Shown: positions 5,901-7,898 of the stretch, one piece after another
Layout: each line of letters begins with the position of its first letter
Position numbering within the stretch: position 1 is the first letter of the stretch
Made by a program: the position numbers and the translations under genes
NCBI GenBank assembly: GCA_028817635.1
Contig: JAPPPH010000214.1
Span: 1 to 7,898, forward strand
DNA length: 7,898 nt
From: Verrucomicrobiales bacterium
GTDB lineage: Bacteria > Verrucomicrobiota > Verrucomicrobiia > Limisphaerales > UBA1096
Direction of reading: 5' to 3'
The notes under the pieces: generated by a model
Told to the model about the DNA's origin: nothing
The model's input: only the letters and a program-made list of their open reading frames with translations
The model's database searches: none

Positions 5901-7631
5901 GAGGCCGCCCTGCGCAACCACCTCATGGTGCGGCGCAACTACGAGGCCCTCGTTAGTGGCGACGGTGCCTGCGCCGGCTGTGGCGAAAAGAGCGTGCTAC
6001 GTGCCGCCGCCTCAGTCACCGAAGCCTACATGCGACCGATCTTTCACAAAAAGGCGGCCCGGCTCCGCGAGGCAGCCACCGAGCTGGAAAACAACGGCGT
6101 GGCCAAGCTCGAGGCGCTCAAGGCCCGCAACGAGGAGGAACACAAATGGTTCACATGGTCCGTCGCCCACTCCGTCATGGGGCTCGGTGGCGAGAACGAC
6201 GACGACACCGCCAAGCGCTTGGCCAAGCGCGGCGAAATCTCCGACCAGGAAATCATCGACGCCCTCTGCGCCGTGCTGCGGCAGGACGCCTTCAACCATC
6301 GCGACCTGCAGGCGATCGACGGACGCCACCCGAACGGCATGAGCGTCATGTACATGGGCGCGCACACCGGCTGCAACACCGTGTACGGATCCACCCCACC
6401 GTCCAACCCGCATCCGTACCCATGGATGAACTCCCTCTTTCAGGATGGCGCCACGATCAGTTGGCTGATCAGTGAAGCGGCCATCGTCAACCACGCGCGC
6501 CGTTCGGTTGTCCCCGAGCGCTTGGCCAACGCGCTGCTCACCCGCGAGAGCGACGTCAGCTCGCACGCCGAGTACTTCAGCCTAACTCATCTGGACGACA
6601 CACTAATGACCGACGCCGAGATTCGCGAATTACCCAAGGTCTGGGCGATCGGCGGTGATGGGGCAATGGGCGACATCGGATTCCAAAACGTCTCCAAGGT
6701 CGTGTTACAGAACAAGCCAAACGTGATGATGCTGATGCTCGACACGCAGGTCTACTCCAACACCGGCGGCCAAAACTCCGACAGCTCGAACATGCTCGGT
6801 GGCTACGACATGAACCAGTTCGGCGTCGCCTCACAGGGCAAACTCGTCGAGAAAAAGAGCGTCTCCGAGGCATTCATCAGCGGCCACGGCTCGCCGTACG
6901 TCGCGCAGGTCTCCATGGCCAACAGCGCCAAGACCTACCGCGCCATGCTCGAGGGCCTCGAATACCGCGGCACCGCGTTTTACCAATGCTACACCACCTG
7001 CCAACCGGAGCACGGCGTGCCGGATCACATGTCCGCCGACCAGGCGCGGCTCATCCGCGACAGCCGCGGCATGCCGGAATTTGTTTACAACCCGCGCGGC
7101 GGCGAGACACAGCAGGAATGCCTCGACCTCAAGGGCAACCCGTCCGTCAAGCGCGACTGGTGGGAGCACAAGTACAAGTCCACCGGCGAGAAATACAACT
7201 ACACCGTGGCGCACTGGGCGATCACCGAGGCGCGCTTCCGCAAACACCTCAAGGCCATCCCCGAGGGCAGCGAGAGTGAATTCATCCACATCGACAACAT
7301 GCTCACCTGCATCACGCAGCAGGACGTCACCTACCGCAACGTGTTCAAGGAGGACCACGTCGCCTACGTCCCGGACTTCGGCGTTTACTTCAAGGCCGAA
7401 GTCGGCGGGAAGTTCAAGTACTACACCGTTAGTCGGCAGATGGTCCTGTTTGCCATCGAGCGCCGCAAGGCGTGGCGTATGCTCCAAAGCAAGGCCGGCG
7501 TGGAAAACAAGGATTACCCCGCGCAAAAAGCGCTGCTCGAAAAAGTAGGGAAAGGCGACCTCACCCGCGACGACCTCATCAACCGCGGCTGGGAACTGCT
7601 CAACGAGGAAGTCGAAGCCGCCAAGGCCTAA
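2931..7631 (+). CDS. nifJ: Pyruvate:ferredoxin (flavodoxin) oxidoreductase, extended single-chain form
   Basis: A 1566-residue cytoplasmic enzyme that should convert pyruvate and CoA to acetyl-CoA and CO2 while reducing ferredoxin or flavodoxin. Domain order is that of single-chain PFOR. The N-terminal TPP/pyruvate domain has YPITPS, T42, E75 and R125, equivalent to T31, E64 and R114 of the Desulfovibrio africanus enzyme with a constant offset of 11. A transketolase-C-like domain lies around 295-420 and the gamma/CoA domain around 440-690 (GGWGMITTGK). The ferredoxin domain has C799/C802/C805/C809 and C931/C934/C937/C941. The TPP domain has C1014/C1017, C1148 and C1357 for the proximal cluster, GDG at 1242-1244 and DTQVYSNTGGQ at 1271-1281. 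Known enzymes have about 1170-1230 residues. The extra length lies mainly in the inter-cluster linker (810-930), about 1036-1140, a linker with CX4CX2C (C726, C731, C734), and a C-terminal extension from about 1448. No frameshift is seen. It has its own RBS and terminator, so it is probably monocistronic. Another 2-oxoacid as substrate cannot be excluded, but T42 and R125 favour pyruvate. Confidence 0.96.
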   Translation: MSNSSDSKPKYPGIPVTVNGNQLVARSVETRITEGGVFYPITPSTEGGELYQEAFAMGELDVWGNSKIAIECEGEHAAQGGATAFAITGKRTVNFTSGQGLAYAMEQYYHAPGKLSTMVLEVGARALTKHALNVHCGHDDFYAALDTGWTMMMARDAQHAADAAVILRKVNELALNPGMNIQDGMLTTHSERTYREPEAELLREFLGAPDDTIDCPTEAQRELFGPKRRRVPEMMDLKNPVLLGPVQNQEHHMNGVVARRNNFNEPILGFIEQCSEEFAQLTGRRYGLIHEYKTEDADTVFVSLGCAAENIEAACDYLREQRNAKVGSIHLNVIRPFPEAAVINALRGKKNVIIIERTDEALAGDNPMARDIRTALGKGQEAAQFGGDLPAITPEETPRIFRGSYGIGSRDFRPEHTLGAYEFATGQTKRTDGRSAADGETYFTLGIDHPYAVISKDTPSLLPDGAIAVRFHSIGGWGMITTGKNLGEIIGNFGQIISERNPTYDDIGQLEDKLFIMANPKYGSEKKGAPTNYYLTVAPERIQVNCELNHVDVVLCCDPKAFTHTNPLEGINKGGCLVWESSDSPEEAWKRIPAKHRQFVKDNDIRIFILPGFDVARDATSREDLQLRMQGNSFLGAFFKVSSFLKDHDISEEQYHEIVHKQYEKKFGRFGKAVVESNMKVMIGGFERVQQINIGELEAEDTSSMRNPLLAPVNASAIEMAPTSGCEGSGCPSCAMPEGQSRAPFQTMAKFDSEFRNELGYHQPAGALASLGMMGSASGATQSKYVARRETPVYIAENCTQCMECITACPDTALPNTAQDVSTVLVTAIRNYVTNADDQKALLNEVQGIEERCRARMVDNVANKSKEPFKDILRSEVAQLTAVSEQARGEFTNIIDQLPLAYNDVTAIFRSVEKKNPGNGGLFSIFVSDLCKGCGECVQVCGDHDALRMTRETPELNSELATAQVFSRLLPDTSQKFLGLYNDDTPEDSREAALRNHLMVRRNYEALVSGDGACAGCGEKSVLRAAASVTEAYMRPIFHKKAARLREAATELENNGVAKLEALKARNEEEHKWFTWSVAHSVMGLGGENDDDTAKRLAKRGEISDQEIIDALCAVLRQDAFNHRDLQAIDGRHPNGMSVMYMGAHTGCNTVYGSTPPSNPHPYPWMNSLFQDGATISWLISEAAIVNHARRSVVPERLANALLTRESDVSSHAEYFSLTHLDDTLMTDAEIRELPKVWAIGGDGAMGDIGFQNVSKVVLQNKPNVMMLMLDTQVYSNTGGQNSDSSNMLGGYDMNQFGVASQGKLVEKKSVSEAFISGHGSPYVAQVSMANSAKTYRAMLEGLEYRGTAFYQCYTTCQPEHGVPDHMSADQARLIRDSRGMPEFVYNPRGGETQQECLDLKGNPSVKRDWWEHKYKSTGEKYNYTVAHWAITEARFRKHLKAIPEGSESEFIHIDNMLTCITQQDVTYRNVFKEDHVAYVPDFGVYFKAEVGGKFKYYTVSRQMVLFAIERRKAWRMLQSKAGVENKDYPAQKALLEKVGKGDLTRDDLINRGWELLNEEVEAAKA

Positions 7632-7652
7632 ATCGATCCACTCAACAACTTC

Positions 7653-7683
7653 AAAAAGCCCCCGCCCAACCGGGGGCTTTTTT
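7653..7683 (+). terminator. Strong bidirectional intrinsic terminator after nifJ
   Basis: A perfect 12-bp stem, AAAAAGCCCCCG (7653-7664) with CGGGGGCTTTTT (7671-7682), closes a six-base loop CCCAAC. The T run continues to 7683. It begins 21 bases after the nifJ stop codon. The A run on the left arm gives a T tract on the minus strand too, so it could also stop transcription entering from the right. Confidence 0.95.
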
Positions 7684-7709
7684 ATTGCTCCAATAACACA
7701 CAAAAAACT

Positions 7710-7733
7710 CCCTCTCCCTGGACAGGGAGAGGG
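7710..7733. repeat. Palindromic intergenic repeat element (CCCTCTCCC type)
   Basis: CCCTCTCCCTG (7710-7720) and CAGGGAGAGGG (7723-7733) are perfect inverted repeats around a GA. The element is followed by CCGGGGCAAGGGTCGAACG. Such purine/pyrimidine-biased hairpins recur as dispersed intergenic repeats in many GC-rich genomes. Only one copy lies in this window, so its dispersed nature is inferred. It lacks a T tract and is not a second terminator. Confidence 0.6.
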
Positions 7734-7799
7734 CCGGGGCAAGGGTCGAACGTCCCACTCTTGATTTGGGAAAGAATCCGATGACAACCGTCGTCCGGA

Positions 7800-7830
7800 A
7801 CTTGAAACTGAAAACTACAAACTTGCAACT
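7800..7830. repeat. Degenerate tandem heptad repeat (ACTNNNN)
   Basis: Four units of exactly seven bases each begin with ACT: ACTTGAA, ACTGAAA, ACTACAA, ACTTGCA. A final partial ACT follows. The phase is kept for the full 31 bases while the last four bases of each unit drift, giving an A-rich island in GC-rich surroundings. Heptameric short tandem repeats are known in other bacterial intergenic regions, notably cyanobacteria. Confidence 0.65.
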
Positions 7831-7898
7831 CCCCGCCCGCCCGCGGACGCCGCGCAGACCCACCAACACCCCCACCCCCGCCGAGCGAGTATATAGAA
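7831..7898. other. C-rich non-coding tract at the window end
   Basis: The plus strand is strongly C-rich, with C runs at 7831-7834, 7836-7838, 7840-7842, 7859-7861, 7869-7873 and 7875-7879. It then changes abruptly to TATATAGAA at 7890-7898. I see no supportable gene between the nifJ terminator and the window end. The final AT-rich bases could be part of a promoter for a gene beyond the window, but no -35 element supports this. Confidence 0.35.

Noticed and set aside
4758..5921. Long minus-strand open frame (387 codons) inside nifJ
   Set aside because: It is fully antisense to the ferredoxin and linker part of NifJ, has a low-complexity Val/Ala/Gly/Leu-rich product with no motif, and has no ribosome binding site or operon context. 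It is a GC-driven shadow.
6831..7787. Minus-strand open frame (318 codons) over the nifJ 3' end and terminator
   Set aside because: It runs through the strong intrinsic terminator and the palindromic repeat and mirrors NifJ codons; the product resembles no family.
7651..7875. Minus-strand 74-codon open frame downstream of nifJ
   Set aside because: It spans the terminator, palindrome, heptad repeat and C-rich tract, so its sequence is explained by these repeats.

Overview
The window is dense, GC-rich (roughly 60% by eye) bacterial chromosome with four complete protein genes and no tRNA, rRNA, CRISPR array, phage gene or transposase that I can see. The gene content suggests an anaerobic or facultatively anaerobic, menaquinone-using bacterium. 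A MqnP-type prenyltransferase paired with a UbiX-type flavin prenyltransferase points to the futalosine menaquinone route, and a large single-chain pyruvate:ferredoxin oxidoreductase points to ferredoxin-linked pyruvate metabolism. Degenerate heptad repeats and a CCCTCTCCC/GGGAGAGGG hairpin in the last intergenic region remind me of Verrucomicrobia/Planctomycetes-type genomes. That taxonomic guess is weak and rests on memory, not on a marker gene.

Layout. Bases 1-36 may be the tail of a plus-strand gene. Bases 60-1630 hold a two-gene minus-strand operon, ubiX then ubiA/mqnP, joined by an ATGA stop/start overlap; the ubiA ribosome binding site lies inside the last codons of ubiX. A 102-base divergent spacer (1631-1732) carries a perfect 12-bp palindrome and must hold the promoters of both sides. 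At 1733-2713 lies a plus-strand extended SDR nucleotide-sugar enzyme whose active-site residues resemble UDP-glucuronate decarboxylases. A 217-base spacer follows, with a terminator-like set of competing hairpins and then a structured leader with a strong ribosome binding site. Bases 2931-7631 encode the 1566-residue NifJ-type oxidoreductase, which ends at a textbook bidirectional intrinsic terminator (7653-7683). The last 215 bases appear non-coding and hold a palindromic repeat, a period-7 repeat and a C-rich tract.

How the genes fit together. UbiX would make prenylated FMN for a UbiD-type decarboxylase, which is not in the window. The UbiA protein would attach the polyprenyl tail in the same pathway, in the membrane. 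NifJ would oxidise pyruvate to acetyl-CoA and reduce ferredoxin or flavodoxin. The sugar-nucleotide enzyme has no evident link to either and looks like a separate unit.

The most notable object is NifJ itself. It is about 330 residues longer than the well-studied Desulfovibrio africanus enzyme. It keeps the catalytic residues and all twelve cluster-binding cysteines, but has an enlarged linker between the two ferredoxin clusters, about 105 residues inserted between the proximal-cluster cysteines, an extra CX4CX2C segment and an unassigned C-terminal extension. I regard it as an under-described architectural variant, not a new system.
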